DNA of 64,000 nucleotides from Microvelia longipes (Eukaryota; Arthropoda; Insecta; Hemiptera; Veliidae): NCBI GenBank assembly GCA_018340805.1, contig JACMZG010001908.1, positions 42,162,251 to 42,226,250 of the forward strand, read 5' to 3'. Shown piece by piece: positions 1 to 11,919 of this stretch (position 1 is its first letter; each line of letters starts with the position of its first letter). The notes under the pieces were generated by a model. It saw only the letters and a program-made list of their open reading frames with translations, ran no database searches and was not told where the DNA came from. The position numbers and the translations under genes were made by a program.

Positions 1-179
1 AGCCAAAAGCTCTCGTGGAGGGGGGGGGGAGGAGGTTTACAATCTGCAAGAACGATACTTTATATATCTTTGCATTATACAAGTATTATTTAATGTAAGA
101 ACTATCAGTTTTAAAGCAGTGCAGTGCCTTTTAGCAAACTTTCTAAAAAAATTGGAATTGGGAGACTCACTGATCAAGA

Positions 180-224
<45 letters not shown>

Positions 225-239
225 TATATATATATATAT

Positions 240-315
<76 letters not shown>

Positions 316-420
316 CGAGATTTTGGTGTCCTCGACGTTTTTATGGGATACGATAACTTTCAAAGTTCTTGGATCGAAATGAAACTTTGTACAAAAATCA
401 ACATTGTTAATGTCCCGAAG
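1..420 (-). repeat. Dispersed repeat copy with internal (TA)n/(GT)n, minus orientation
   Basis: Read on the minus strand, this block matches 19590-19905 on the plus strand. Shared landmarks are a stretch around 'aagtttcatttcgatcc', then 'ggacac-aaaatctcgta', then 'gatcagtgagtc' and 'tttgctaaaagg'. Here the two halves are separated by a long simple repeat (181-316), which the other copy lacks. I see no coding potential; the 108-codon minus-strand open frame is simple-repeat translation. This looks like a non-autonomous repeat with a microsatellite-prone junction. Superfamily not recognised. Confidence 0.55.
181..316. repeat. (TA)n then (GT)n microsatellite
   Basis: Almost pure alternating TA from 181 to about 280, followed by GT and GTAT units to about 316. 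It lies inside the dispersed repeat described at the window start. Confidence 0.95.
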
Positions 421-534
421 CCTATTGTTTATTAAATATGTGTGACGTCATTAACCCACAAAAATTACAAAAAACCACAAATCTTTATATAGTATTTAGA
501 TTTAGCTAAAATTGTGTACACATAATATATTCCT

Positions 535-640
535 ATTAAGTTTTACCCTCTGAATACAACGCTACTTTTAGTGTTGTCCAGCCATGTTTACTTGTTGAGA
601 AAAGTTAATATCAAAATTTGACTACACACGACCAGAATAT
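535..640. repeat. Dispersed repeat block, second copy at 52148-52250
   Basis: The run from 'taagttttaccctctgaat' through 'gtccagccatgtttac' to 'gactacacacgac' recurs in the same orientation at 52148-52250 with a handful of changes. No reading frame is conserved between the copies. Confidence 0.7.
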
Positions 641-2113
641 TTATAGCTATAGCTATTTAATATATTACATTATACCTACATTATATACAGAATATTTATA
701 ACTATGTATGGTTCATAATCATACGAAGTTCCATTTTAATATCAGTATTAGTTCTGGTTTCATTGATTGACATGTATATGTCAAAAAACATAATGCCATC
801 AACTGACACAATGTAAACAAAGTTTTTTACTAATAGATTCTAAAATTTACTTATATCGTAGCAATTTGCCACTAACATAAACCAGTAATATGACGAACTG
901 ATAAAGTACAACAACTACGTGGCCCCCAGCGCTGACACCGCGGAGCGGCAACGCCTCTTTCGGCAAAAAAGGCCGAAGGCCTATTTTTTTCTGTAAGTGA
1001 GCTGTAAAAGTGCTTTTTCTTTAGTCTTAGAAATCTGTGTAACTTAATGTATAACAAAAAAAAACTTTTGTAACAATGGTTACGATACATTGTTACCTAA
1101 GTAACACATAAATATGATAATCTTAAATGTGTTGTAACTGGACATATTGTTTTTATTGAATAAATAAATAATAATTAAAATTCTTGCATTTTGTTTATGA
1201 AAACGATGATAAAGCATGGTAGGTTTAGTTGAAGAGGCTAGGGTTTGATGTTGCGTGTTACCTTCACTGTAATGGTCCTGTCGTGAGATACTCTCAGTAT
1301 CGCATGCCGGAATTATACAGACTAAGTCCGGAATGTTAATCCATTTCCGAGTCAGTTGCAAAAAAATATAGCACCATATAGTTTTATAACTTCTGACCTC
1401 CGTGGGTTTATAGAGTGATTTATAGGAAAAGGGTCGTTTAAAAATAAGTAATACGTGACGCCATATAATTTTAAAATTTATTTTAAAAAGGTTTTAAGTA
1501 AAATTTACATGGTTAGGCTGTGTACAAGAAAATCTTCTGTCTTTAGCTGTTTTTTAGTTTTTAGTTATTTTAATTATATTTTTTTACTAAGAAGTATGAT
1601 TATTTTCAGCTCTTGTGGTATAATTATCTTAAAACGATTTCTTATTGAAAAATCTAAAGAATTTTTATGAAACACATTATTTATTTAAGCAAATAGCATT
1701 TTAACTTAATTTATAAATATTAATATAACTTAATTTATAAATATTTAAATATTTACTTAACGTAAAAAAATACATGATACCAGAATTAAAACCTAGGAAA
1801 TTAAAAACAACATAAATATTGGCAGTGAGATCGTAAAAGGTTAGGTATACAGAGTGAGAAACTTACTTGGTATAAATACAATGTTCTACACAACCTTAAA
1901 TGAGAAACCTATAAAAATTAACATCGCGTGCTGGTCAGTTCTGAAAAAAAGCATTAAAGTAAAAGAGATTGTTTCACCATTACTTTTTTCGGCATTAAAA
2001 CTTCTTTGAGATATCTTAATATTGTGACTGGATGATAATGATTATATTTTTATCGTTATATTTCTACTGGCATTACATTTATTGCCGTACTAACATTCAA
2101 GAGGAGAACAAGG
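641..2113. other. AT-rich intergenic stretch, no supported gene
   Basis: There is no coding signal. A short GC-rich patch at about 920-985 includes the hairpin AGGCC-GAA-GGCCT followed by a T run. The short open frames at 872-1090, 1080-1361 and 1455-1670 are of low complexity or AT-driven, with no recognisable domain. Confidence 0.5.
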
Positions 2114-2287
2114 TAGTACGACACACGGCTAAAATCAGTTAACAGCGCGGGAAAATAATGCGAGGGAGCCAATGAGGTTAGTCCTGGAAGCAAAACAACA
2201 CCCTTAATTTAAAATCAGGTCAACCTCATTGAGTCTTCAGCACTATTTTCCCGCGCTGTCAACTGATTTTAGCCGTGTATCGTACTA
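2114..2287. mobile_element. MITE, about 174 bp, TIRs about 42 bp
   Basis: The two ends are near-perfect inverted repeats of about 42 bp. They start GTACGACACACGGCTAAAAT and run into CAGTTAACAGCGCGGGAAAATA on the left; the mirror is at 2246-2285. Each end abuts a TA dinucleotide, consistent with a TA target duplication. The interior is about 90 bp with no reading frame. The same termini flank a longer element at 55075-55999. It is a non-autonomous DNA transposon; TA duplication suggests Tc1/mariner-like or PIF-like insertion, but the superfamily is inferred. Confidence 0.85.
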
Positions 2288-2411
2288 TAGAGCACCTTTA
2301 CATGTGTTTAACAAACACACAAAAACCGTTGTTAAGAACATAAAAATGCATGCCATGAGTTGTTAATACCATAAATAAATGCCTCGCTATAAAGTAAAAC
2401 GATAAAAACAA

Positions 2412-2472
2412 TAGTTCCCGGCCTAGATTCGAACATTAAAGCTTTAGTATTCTAGGCAAGTGTCAAACCGTT
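2412..2472 (-). repeat. tRNA-derived SINE-like fragment
   Basis: On the minus strand, a segment resembling the 3' half of a tRNA-derived SINE head is visible. It has 'cacttgcctagaatac' followed by a B-box-like GTTCGAATC and then CTAGGCCGGGAAC. No intact A box or cloverleaf is evident, so this is not called a tRNA gene. Confidence 0.35.
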
Positions 2473-2499
2473 TGCGTGAAACAGTAGGGCGAAGAATAA

Positions 2500-3950
2500 A
2501 TTTCCGCCCTGATGTTTGTTCCCTCCCTTTTTTTCTTAAGCAGACCATAACACAGTTCCTCCCTGAAAATTAGAGCGGAAAGTTATTTTTCTCCCTTCAA
2601 GAGGAAAAGAAAATTTCCTCTCCTTTTCAACTAATCAACTATTTAAAAGCTAGCTGTAATGCTTTAGCTGTAGAATAATCGTATAGAATCAGGAAGCCAT
2701 TCCCCTACTCTCTCCTTTATTTCCGCCATCTAAACAACCTTATTAGCGTATTATTTTTGAAAACTCGCTAAAAAACACTTTTCATTCACTAGTAAAAAGT
2801 ATGCTAAAATTCTGCCGAAAACAAGAATTATAATTTTTAGATATCATTATCAATGCTTAACGAACCAGAACGATATTTAATTAGTACGAAATTATTAAAA
2901 TAATACGCATTTTACAATATTAATACCGCAAATAATATCTACAGATTACACGAACATGTGTTTTTAGTGCAATATAGATAGCACAATTACAGGGTTTAAT
3001 TACAAATTGAAGGTAATAAAATATTATGGTTAGTTATTGTGATAATTTTTGACGATAATTTCTACGAATTTAATAATTATCTCACGTAAGTTATTTTTCT
3101 CAAAAACCAGGAAATTAGAGTTAAATTAATAAATAATTTAGAGAATAAGAGAGATTATTAAGATAATTATTTAGTTGTTATTATAAACTATGTCATTTTT
3201 TTTTTAATATTATGTGGGTCGGGGACGTAATAAGTGATAATAATTGATCATTAATAATTTGACAGTTCATAATATGGGAATAATGCTTCCACTTCCTTAA
3301 GAATGAGTTTCCAATCGTCGCGTCGCAGGTAAAGTTAGATCAGGCTAAACTTAATGACTAAGAAGTGAGTGGAGCCCAATTATCTGTACAGGGAATGTCC
3401 TCTTATTCCCTATTTATGATTAAATTTATCTTTTTTCTATCCATGATGTGATGATCTATGAGATGTAGAGTAAGCAGCTCAATTAATTAAATCTTGAATA
3501 TTATTTCGAAAAATGAAATGACCAATCAAAATGAAATGAAATATATTTTGTATGAATATTAGTATTGGTCTCCATTATTATAGGCAATTTATGATAAATT
3601 ATTAATTAACGTCCCATCAAGTGTCTTTATCATAAATTGAAATATATTTTAACAGAAAAAAAAATATTTTAAAAAAAAGTAGGATGAGTTTAGGTGAACA
3701 GACACTTGTCAACTCATCCTAAATATTTAATACAAATCAAAATTCTAATAACTGTATATCTAGCCACAAAAATGACAGGTTAAAAATAAAAAAAAGAGTT
3801 AAGAAGTTAACAGTGGAAATAAATAAAATAATATAAATAAAAACTATGCAAAAGAGTAAATTATTAAATAAATTAATGTTATGTTAAACTTAAGAAGATT
3901 GATTGAATTGTATAATAAACCGAACAGTTATGCGGGGTAGAACATTTCAG
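2500..3950. other. AT-rich intergenic stretch, no supported gene
   Basis: I see no gene. One copy of a dispersed motif is present at about 2733-2775 (related to CCTCATAAGCGTAATTTT, also near 14091, 19862, 36162 and 54192). A small hairpin, AGGATGAGTT...AACTCATCCT, lies near 3681-3721. Confidence 0.5.
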
Positions 3951-4122
3951 GTGCACCAACACTGAATTCTTAAACATATGGGGCAAAAATGGCCCTAGAG
4001 TTTCGAAAATGGTTTCAATCCCCAGATTATTAACACTTGCGACTCCAAATGCGCCGGAATGTGCAACATTTTAATAAAAATTACCTATATTGGGTTTTTT
4101 ACCACTTTTAATTAGAGCATGC

Positions 4123-5050
4123 CGTCTATTTTAAAAACTGCACTAAATTCGATCAAATGTGATACCAATCATATAGTCCAAGAGCCAGGCCTAAAAAATG
4201 TGACTCATTTTGTACAATATCGAAACAAACTTTTCTGAAAATATACCTTGAATTATGAAGGAAAAGCATAGTCTGCCTATTTAGAGTGGAGCCCTTCATT
4301 ATGATTGCGCATGCTCAAAATATTCGAAAATCGCACAAATTCCAGTTTTCTTGAAATAAGTGGTTCCCTTTAGGTCGTATGAAAAACATACAGAGGTCAT
4401 TTTTTTAGCTGATAAAATTTTCTACATTACAAGTGTTTTTTTCATTAAAATCGAACAACCACATCAAAAGTTATGCCATTTGTTAAATGGCCAAAAAAAT
4501 ATACAAGAAGCCAATATTGTTTCAAAGAAATTCGCTGACTGATAAACTATCCATTTTATTGGTGTTTATGAAAGAGCCTTACTTTTGGTTCTAGTCATCC
4601 AATTTTGATGATTAAACACTCGTTTTATAGGGAAATGTTCTCTTCATATTTTACACAAGACCTACAGGAAACCACTTATTTCAAGAAAACTGAAATTTGT
4701 GAGGTTTTCTAAAATTTTGAGCATGCGTTTATTGAAAAGGTCTACAGTCTGGATAGGCAGACTATTTTTTTCTTTATAATTTAAGGTATATTTTTAGAAA
4801 AATTTGGTTTGAACTAGTACAAAATGAGTCACAATTTTTCAGGTCCGTCTCCTGGACTATCTATTAAGCTATCGTTTGACTTGTATCATAGACTTTTGTT
4901 CAAAATACTTATTCTTGCGGTTTTGAATAGAAATCTATGATATATGCATATCATATGTTATATCATATATGATAGAAGAAAATTTATTGGGGTATGGTGA
5001 TATTGGTATCAATTATCGTATCGAATTTAATGCAGTTTCTATAAATAGGC
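4123..5050. mobile_element. Foldback element with long diverged inverted arms
   Basis: The left arm (about 4123-4375) matches the reverse complement of the right arm (about 4660-5050). Landmarks on the left are GTGACTCATTTTGTAC, ATATACCTTGAATTAT, TAGTCTGCCTAT, GCATGCTCAAAAT and TTTTCTTGAAATAAGTGGTT, and all recur in order in the mirror arm. The right arm carries an extra insert at about 4890-4995. Arms look roughly 80% alike, with a central spacer of about 290 bp. The 60-codon open frame at 4360-4542 spans arm and loop and is probably fortuitous. Confidence 0.75.
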
Positions 5051-5059
5051 AATATTACG

Positions 5060-7590
5060 GTATGTTCTAATTTAACTTTTCGAAGTTACCAACAGTGGTA
5101 ATAAAATTACCATGTTTTGCTAATAGTTAAAATAATAATGGTAAATTTGAACTCACTGGAGTTATTTTGCTGGGGGTAAAAACTATTTATGTAAGTAAAG
5201 ACCATATTTTCTCCATTATCGTTAAGAACTTAGTGTAAACCCCCCAGTAAAGTCCCCATTCCCATTGCCTGAATCCTGTTCTAATCCTGCCCTAATCATG
5301 CCACTTAAATCATCTAAAAATTCTTTTATCCCCAAGTAACAAATAAAAACCCTGATCTTAGATCACGCTTGATCGAAAATTACTGAGTTATTTATTTACT
5401 GAGCGGAAATCCATATTTTACACTCTATGATTTTATTAAATTTTATCAATATTAGTTTAAAGCAGAGTAAACTTTAGACATGCTTCAGGGTATTTGCTTA
5501 CGGGCTAGTCAATATAAATCAATAAGCAAATTAATATTGGATCTGCGTTCCACTATGATCAACTGAGAAGCGATTCATACTAAGCAAGTACACATAATAT
5601 TAACTATAGATATGACAAAGTATGATACTAAACATAATCTCTGTCTATGATATATCATTAAGTTCACGTGTTATAGCACCATTGCAGCTGCTTATTCAAG
5701 GCACTTTTTTAGATAAAATTTGATGGGTTACAAATGGAAGGGATAATTAGACAGATAATTTTATCTATAACTATTTAAATATAGACACTGCATACTTACT
5801 CAATAAACGAAAAACTATTTTTAGAATCAGTATTACAGTGTTGCTTTTAAGAGGTTGTTAAGTTTCATTTGTTTTTAGTTTCGCGTTTATAGAAGTAAGT
5901 AAACGTTTTTAACATAATAATAAGAAATTAGGATCAGGTAGGAAAGAGATTGGCATTATAACATTGAGAGTTAAAATAAATACAATTGTGTTTACTATTT
6001 ACTTAAAGTTAAAGATAAAAGCTATAGAGTTTTATGTTCGTAGTATAAAACAGGAATAAAATGTTCTAAAAACTCTAATCATAAATTTAACTATGTTAAT
6101 ATCAATTCAAAATAATTTGTTCTTCTGAATAAAAATCTTGTTAGAAAATATGCAAGCCGAGCCAATTTCTTTTGAAACGTTTGTTGTTTCCTTGCTCAAC
6201 AAATGGTTTGAGTCTTAGGTTTTTTGCATCATAGTCTCTTTGTATTTTTTGTAAATTTGCCTCAATTTTTAGCAAAACTGTTCATCCTTTTAAAATCAGC
6301 TCTGTAAAGCTTTTTGAGCAGTAGCGAAATTTCAGTTTATGCTAACCTTGAATATGTTTCAGCGCTTTTCCTTTAGATTTTAATTTAATAAAAATAGCTC
6401 AAAAATATTTTGAAAATGATTAGAAGAGAGTTAATAATTAATCGAAATATTTAAGGTTTTCACCTTAATAGATAAGCTATAAAAAAGGTTCAAATTTTTC
6501 TATGAGGCAAAATTATATGTATCTCACTTACACCTTAAAAGAAATATAACACTAAAAAAGCTACGTATAGAGGGTTTCAGTACTTCTCTATTATCCAAGC
6601 ACTTCATTATCGTCGCCCCTATGCTCCATAATACACTCCAATTAACAGACGTAACTATCTTTAAATATTTTATAAAAAAATATTAATAAATGGCTAAACA
6701 CGTGGTATTTTCGGTGTTTCGTACTATTTACTATCCTTTTCATTTTCTTCCCCTTTTCCTCTTCTTTTCCTTCACAAATTCTCTTTTATATTTTCTCCTC
6801 ATTTTTTTATTTATTTTGTTTTCTGTTTCTAGAATGTTTGTAGAATATTTTTATTTCTCTAATCAATAATAATAATTATTAGATTATTACAAAATTAATT
6901 ACGTTATTATGCTAATCAATGTATTTTACAAAACTTAACTAGTATTGTATTAGTTATTCATTTAATTTGTGCTCTTCTTCACATAATTGTTTTAGTTTTT
7001 GTATAAGTATTATTATTATTATAGCTAAGCTTATATGTGGTTTAAAGTGGTACTACAGCCACGTTATTAGCGAAGTCCCAAATGTAATCAGTTATAACCG
7101 TGATTTATTTGCACACATTATTATCAAACGAGAATAATGTTTGTAATAAACGATAATAAACTTACGACAAGATGAAACTTGTCGTAACTTTCATCTTTAT
7201 TCCATAAGTTTTCGAATTTTAGTGAATTTTTGCTGAGTCAATAGACAATAGAAATAGGGTTCTGTTCTTTTATATATTATCGATTTTTGTTCTAAGATTC
7301 ATTTAATAAGCAGCTTGACGCATTATAAAATTACAAATTACCTCTGCTCAACACGTTACTCAGCAAAGTATTTTAGATCGAAACTAAGCTATAACACAAT
7401 ACTTTTACCTTTTCCTATATATAGGAAAAGGATACCTACCTATACTATAACCATAACCTAACTATAACTATATACCTATATACCTACGGTATAAATGAGG
7501 AAAAGTAAAAAGTAAATTTAAAAAAAAATTGTTTATTGTAAAATTAGTTTGGAAGGATGCTTCTATAGGAATGATGTCTAACTGTTGTTT
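5060..7590. other. AT-rich stretch upstream of gene A
   Basis: There is no coding exon I can support. At 7161-7190 there is a 10-bp-stem hairpin around TTACGACAAG. At 7409-7432 lies a 24-bp perfect palindrome, CCTTTTCCTATATATAGGAAAAGG, followed at about 7484-7515 by 'gtataaatgaggaaaagta'. The latter is the 3' end signature of the dispersed repeat best seen at 58607-59548. The gene A promoter should lie here, but no TATA or initiator can be distinguished in such AT-rich DNA. Confidence 0.45.
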
Positions 7591-7605
7591 CAGAAGAATC
7601 ATACA

Positions 7606-10521
7606 ATGGCATCGTGGACTCTTGTGGCAATATTAGCGGTCCTAGCAATCATATCTATTTCCAGTGGTACAGGTAAAATCGAGCATTTCTTTTAAGACTG
7701 TATTTTTTATCCAAGTTGTGTTTTTTTTTCTTCCAATTTTTAAGGCCTTTAGGCTTTAAAGGGAATCTACGTGCAAGAAGCACAATTTCTGATAGTATAT
7801 CAATATTCATTGTCCAAAAAGTCTAAATTAATATTGATCTTTCAGTTTAGCGAATTTTCACCATAAAAATGACGATTGTGAGGTTGTTCAGATGACGGAA
7901 GTTACGGGGAGGGGGTGAATTCCGTTTGGCTTCCTAATACTAAATATTAATGTCCAAAAAATTGAATATAATATATGTATGCAAGAGTAAGAGTTTCTAC
8001 TCTTGCGTTTAGCGAACGATAACTCTCGAAAACTTTCTCAAATCGAAACGAGTTCATGAATTTTTGGGGAAACGAGGAGGCTAATTTATGTGTAAAAAAA
8101 ATTATGACGTTATCAAAACAAGTTATGATTTCATGAAAACATTTTTTTGGTAACTTGAAATGACTTTAAAACAATGTGTCATCTTTTTCACACATTGTAA
8201 GCATGCGCAGTTACTATCAAGTATTTGAAGTGCGTTTTAGACGCATATTTTGGATTAATTTTATTTTAATTATTTTCAACGTCAGGAGAGTTACTTCGAT
8301 GAATGGAAAAAGTCGATCCCATTGATTAATTACTGTAAAACCTTTTGTATAACCTTTGTCTTGCTTCTTTCATGAAATTTTAGAGGAAAACTTCTCTCAA
8401 AACTCACTAGAAACTATAGAAAAGTAACTAAAAAAGAAATATTATTTGATAGTTATTTTCTCTGGATAATCACATATTTGACAAAGGAATATCAACAGAC
8501 TTTGATATTCCTTTGTCCAAAATTTACTTGACGAAGGAATATATATGCACTTGTGTTTGTTGGTGATATAAGATGTACAGATTTCGTTACAGAGTCATTC
8601 TATGTCAAATCAACACAAAAAAGTGCATTTTTGGACCTCATGTCACCGATTTTAATACAATTTGGCTGACAGGTAGGGACCATGGAAGGAAGAAAAAACC
8701 TGATTTTGGCTCATTTGGTGCAACTATTGTCGCAGTAGGGTTGTGAATTTTCCAAACAATGTGACTTTTCAACATTTCTTTGACTACAAAAATGACTGTA
8801 CCTAAAATGCTGCATATGGTATGGTTTTTATTATGGTGGCGTTTAATAGCTTAAGCTTAGCTCTTTCAAATAGATTCTACATACTTTTGGATAATTAGTC
8901 ACAACTTTTTTTTTATTTTTAGCAAATATAAAATGAAAATGCTAATATTTTGAAAAATTCACCACCCTACTGCGACAATATGGCTGCACCAAATGAGCCA
9001 AAACCTGGGTTTTTTCTTCCTTCGATAGATCCTACCTGTCAGCCAAATTATATTAAAATTGGAGATATCACGTGATTTTACTTGTGTTGATTTGATATGG
9101 AATGATCCTACTTTTGTTTACTTCTTAGTGATTTTTAAGAGTAGTTTTCCCAGTAAAAATAGTTAAAGGTAGCTAGACAAAGGTGATCAAAAAGGTTTTG
9201 CAATAATTAAACAACGGGATACCGTATTAAGTGTTCTACCTACAGTAGTTGTAAAAATAAACTGCAACGCTATGATAAAAACTCTATATTTTCTTTAAAT
9301 CTTGCCACATGCTTTACATTGGATTAAGTTCGTTTTCGTTATTTTTTCAGCCATCAATGACATTAAGCAAGCTAATAAAGTGTAAGTTTTTCATTATTTA
9401 AGTAAAGTTTTTTTACGTCTATTCTAGCTAATCTGAGGTAAATTTAAAGAAGGTAAAATTAATAATATTAGGTACACGTATCATATATGTATACTTTTGT
9501 CTACATATTTTTGTATATTGACTACTTCACCTTACCGCCAAGAAGTAAAAGCAGTTGTATTCATTCCTGATAATATTCATTCATGATAGTATTCATTCAT
9601 TATAATATTTATTCATGCTAGTATTTATCCATGATGATATTCATTCATGATAGTATTTATTCATTATAATATTTATTCATGCTAGTATTTATCCATGATT
9701 GTATTCATTTATGATAGTATTTATTCATTATAATATTCATTCATGCTAGTATTTATTCATGAACGAAATCCTTCATGATAGTATTCATTCATGATTCAAT
9801 TAACTTTTGACCATTTTTGTCTATTTATAGTGAACCAGTCATTAAAAATTTGGACATAGGAGATGAATATTTAGACTCGAAACAACTTGGTACGTAATAT
9901 TTTTATTATCTTGATTTAGAACCAAAGAAAAGTATTTTATACTTTTCCTCTGAGTTTCCACTTAAAATTCTGAGATTTTAAGAGCATTATCCGTTTCAGA
10001 TGTTTTAAGACCTTCTTCGTAGTTTTATGAATACTAAGATGTCTGTCTGTATGTGTTTGTTATCAGTATAGCTCTCTAAGCGTGTTTCTGCTAGGGAGTT
10101 GAAACTTGGCAAGAAAATCAAGGTCTAATCAAGCTATCTGCAGAAGATGGAATATTTATAAAGTCATTAGCCAACATTAATGACTCAGCAAACTTTCCAA
10201 AACATCATAAAACACAAGAAAATTTGTTTTTAAATCAATTAGATCGATTAAAATTTGACAAGCAAGTAGTACTTTAAAAGATCCATTAACGTGTCAAGTT
10301 CTATTTCATTATCAGCTTCGGTTCAATTTTTATTAAATGACTTGTATTCGAGTTCGCTAACCCTGTTTCCTATTCTTGTAAAAGACACTTTAAACGGTTG
10401 CAGCCTTGTTTTTGATGTTATTAATTATTAATTTATATGTTTTTTTGTTCAGAGAAATGCAAAAGAGAATGTGAAGGGGAGAGCACTGTCGTGGAGGAAG
10501 GAAAAGTAGCTTCTAATTTTG
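7606..10521 (+). CDS. Gene A: secreted cysteine peptide split into tiny exons (exons 1-4; last exon unresolved)
   Basis: Four coding exons with GT/AG borders: 7606-7672 (67 nt), 9351-9381 (31 nt), 9831-9889 (59 nt) and 10453-10521 (69 nt), with intron phases 1, 2, 1 and 1. Exon 1 begins MASWTLVAIL and is a typical hydrophobic signal peptide, so the product should be secreted. The ATG is the first after a good acceptor (cag at 7591-7593), suggesting a 5' untranslated exon further upstream. Exon 2 gives a short propeptide-like stretch, exon 3 is acidic, and exon 4 starts EKCKRECEG (CX3C). Phases and the lengths of exons 2 and 4 equal those of gene C. Exon 4 aligns with gene C without gaps at 8 of 23 residues (K, C, E, C, G, S, G, F). 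The terminal exon is not settled; the best candidate is 12783-12820. Function unknown: such peptides are often salivary, venom or effector molecules, but that is inference. Confidence 0.65.
8320..9215. mobile_element. Foldback element in intron 1 of gene A
   Basis: The left arm (about 8330-8755) mirrors the right arm (8957-9215). Matching landmarks are AAACCTTTTGTATAACC, GGAAAACTTCTCTCAAAA, GTCAAATCAACACAA, CAATTTGGCTGACAGGTAGG, GGCTCATTTGGTGCA and CGACAATAGT-type sequence. The left arm has an extra insert of about 150 bp (8440-8590). That insert holds a perfect 16-bp-stem hairpin (8480-8517; GACAAAGGAATATCAA, loop CAGACT). The central spacer is about 200 bp. No reading frame, so it is a non-autonomous foldback or MITE-like insertion. 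Confidence 0.8.
9558..9797. repeat. 16-bp minisatellite with 64-bp higher-order period
   Basis: Exactly 15 monomers of 16 bp fill 240 bp, in intron 2 of gene A. The monomer is of the type TATTCATTCATGATAG. Variant monomers follow one another in a fixed order (ends GATAG, TTATAA, GCTAG, ATGATGA) and that set of four repeats about three times. The array therefore has a 64-bp higher-order unit. Confidence 0.9.
9930..10310 (-). repeat. Partial copy of the 0.9-kb dispersed repeat
   Basis: In minus orientation relative to 58607-59548. It contains 'agtattttatacttttcctc', 'attatccgtttcagatgtt', 'gggagttgaaacttgg' and 'gactcagcaaa', in the order expected. It lies in intron 3 of gene A. Confidence 0.65.
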
Positions 10522-10821
10522 GTAAGTTGTGTTTGAAAGTTGACAATGATTATATATGATTGAAATTTTACAACCACAGTTCATAATTACATTATTGTGA
10601 CTTTGGTAGTGCTGTTACGTACCAAGGAAGAAAAACCTAGACAGTATAAACTATGCTAACAAACAAACTCTATTATTTATATGGGTGTGTGGGTTTGTTT
10701 GTTTTTTATGCTAACGAAAAGTTACTATAAAAAATTCTACGAAAAATCACAGGTAGTGAGTAAGATTTTAGTTTAAAAGTGTAAAAAAATCTCTCATAAC
10801 ATTCTGCAAATTAAAAAAAAA

Positions 10822-10859
10822 ATGAACCAGCTAGTTCTTGCAAGAACTAGCTGGTTCAT
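10822..10859. repeat. 38-bp perfect palindrome
   Basis: Two perfectly complementary 19-bp halves meet with no spacer, centred on CTTG|CAAG. It would extrude as a cruciform or give a long RNA hairpin. It lies just after exon 4 of gene A. No protein-binding site is recognised. Confidence 0.9.
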
Positions 10860-10899
10860 GTAAGAATTTGATTTTATTTTCTAGACTCTCAAACAAAGA

Positions 10900-11919
10900 A
10901 ACGAACTTAGTTTTCGTGGTAAAGAAATGTAAGACAATCCAAATTTTTATTAGTTAACACGGTTTAATTATTTTGAGTGTTTGAAATTTTGTAACGAGCA
11001 AAGTATGTCAGTATCAAGTTCATTTATCGATTATAAGAATCATGTATTATTTTTCACTTAATTCATTGACACGACTGCTCTAAAAACATTAATTGTTAAA
11101 AAAGTATTTTTAAAGAAAAAATGAGTTACCTTCATTGCATATTAAATTATTAAGTTACTAATATATTATTATTTATTTTTAATTATTTTTAACAGATTTT
11201 TACTTCTTTTACTTATAATATATTTTAAGAAAGATGTATAATAATAACTTGCTTTAAAATAATTAAATGTTAAATTTTTTTTTAATGTTTTTTTATCAAC
11301 TTTTGATGAAAAATAAAACTTCTAATGGTTAAAGAGAAACTCTTTGTTTTTTCTTGGAAAATATTAAAACAATATTTCTGGGCATAAACACTTATTAAAA
11401 GTTCAAAATTAAATGAAGAAGAAGATAAAAAATAAAAATAAATCTTATTAAATAGGATTTAATTGTTGTCAGAGAAAAAGTTAATTTTTTTGGTAACTAA
11501 AAGGGTAAAAAATATGGGGAAAAGGCAAGAAAATTTAATTAGTCAAGCAGAAATAAAATTAAAAACTTTTCGACCTCTTTGGCCTTTCAGGCAGTGTAGC
11601 CACCAGAGAGGAAAAAACATTTCCCCTAAAACCAATAAATAAAATGTAACATATTCACGAAAACCTAAACTGATAAATGGCCACTTGGCTTGTATTGGTT
11701 TTTATTTTATCACTATTAAGAAAGTGAAATTTGTTAATGCTTAAACCTTGTTTTTAATAGTGCTTTCCCTGATTAAAAGCATGCTGCCAAATCTGCAACT
11801 GCTTCTCTGTGTCCAATTTATCAAATAATATTAACATCTATTTTAATATCAAGAGCTGTGTTAGCCAAATATGTGGTTGAGATCTTGATGGATGATTTAA
11901 AAACTAGCACGAGATATAA
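10900..11919. other. AT-rich stretch after exon 4 of gene A
   Basis: I looked here for the missing last exon of gene A. Good acceptors exist at 11195 (ttttaacag) and 11760 (tttttaatag). Neither is followed by the expected pair of cysteines and a stop in the required phase. Nothing else is recognisable. Confidence 0.4.

Noticed and set aside
37..363. 108-codon minus-strand open frame
   Set aside because: It is mostly translation of a (TA)n/(GT)n tract inside a dispersed repeat.
970..990. Hairpin plus T run resembling an intrinsic terminator
   Set aside because: Bacterial-type termination is not expected in this genome and no transcription unit ends here.
11197..11220. Short frame after 'ttttaacag' as last exon of gene A
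   Set aside because: Acceptor and phase fit, but the peptide has no cysteine and the match to gene C is only a run of aromatic codons.
11780..11870. Cysteine-rich short frame after 'gattaaaag' as last exon of gene A
   Set aside because: The acceptor is weak, the stronger one at 11760 gives another frame, and spacing and stop do not match gene C.
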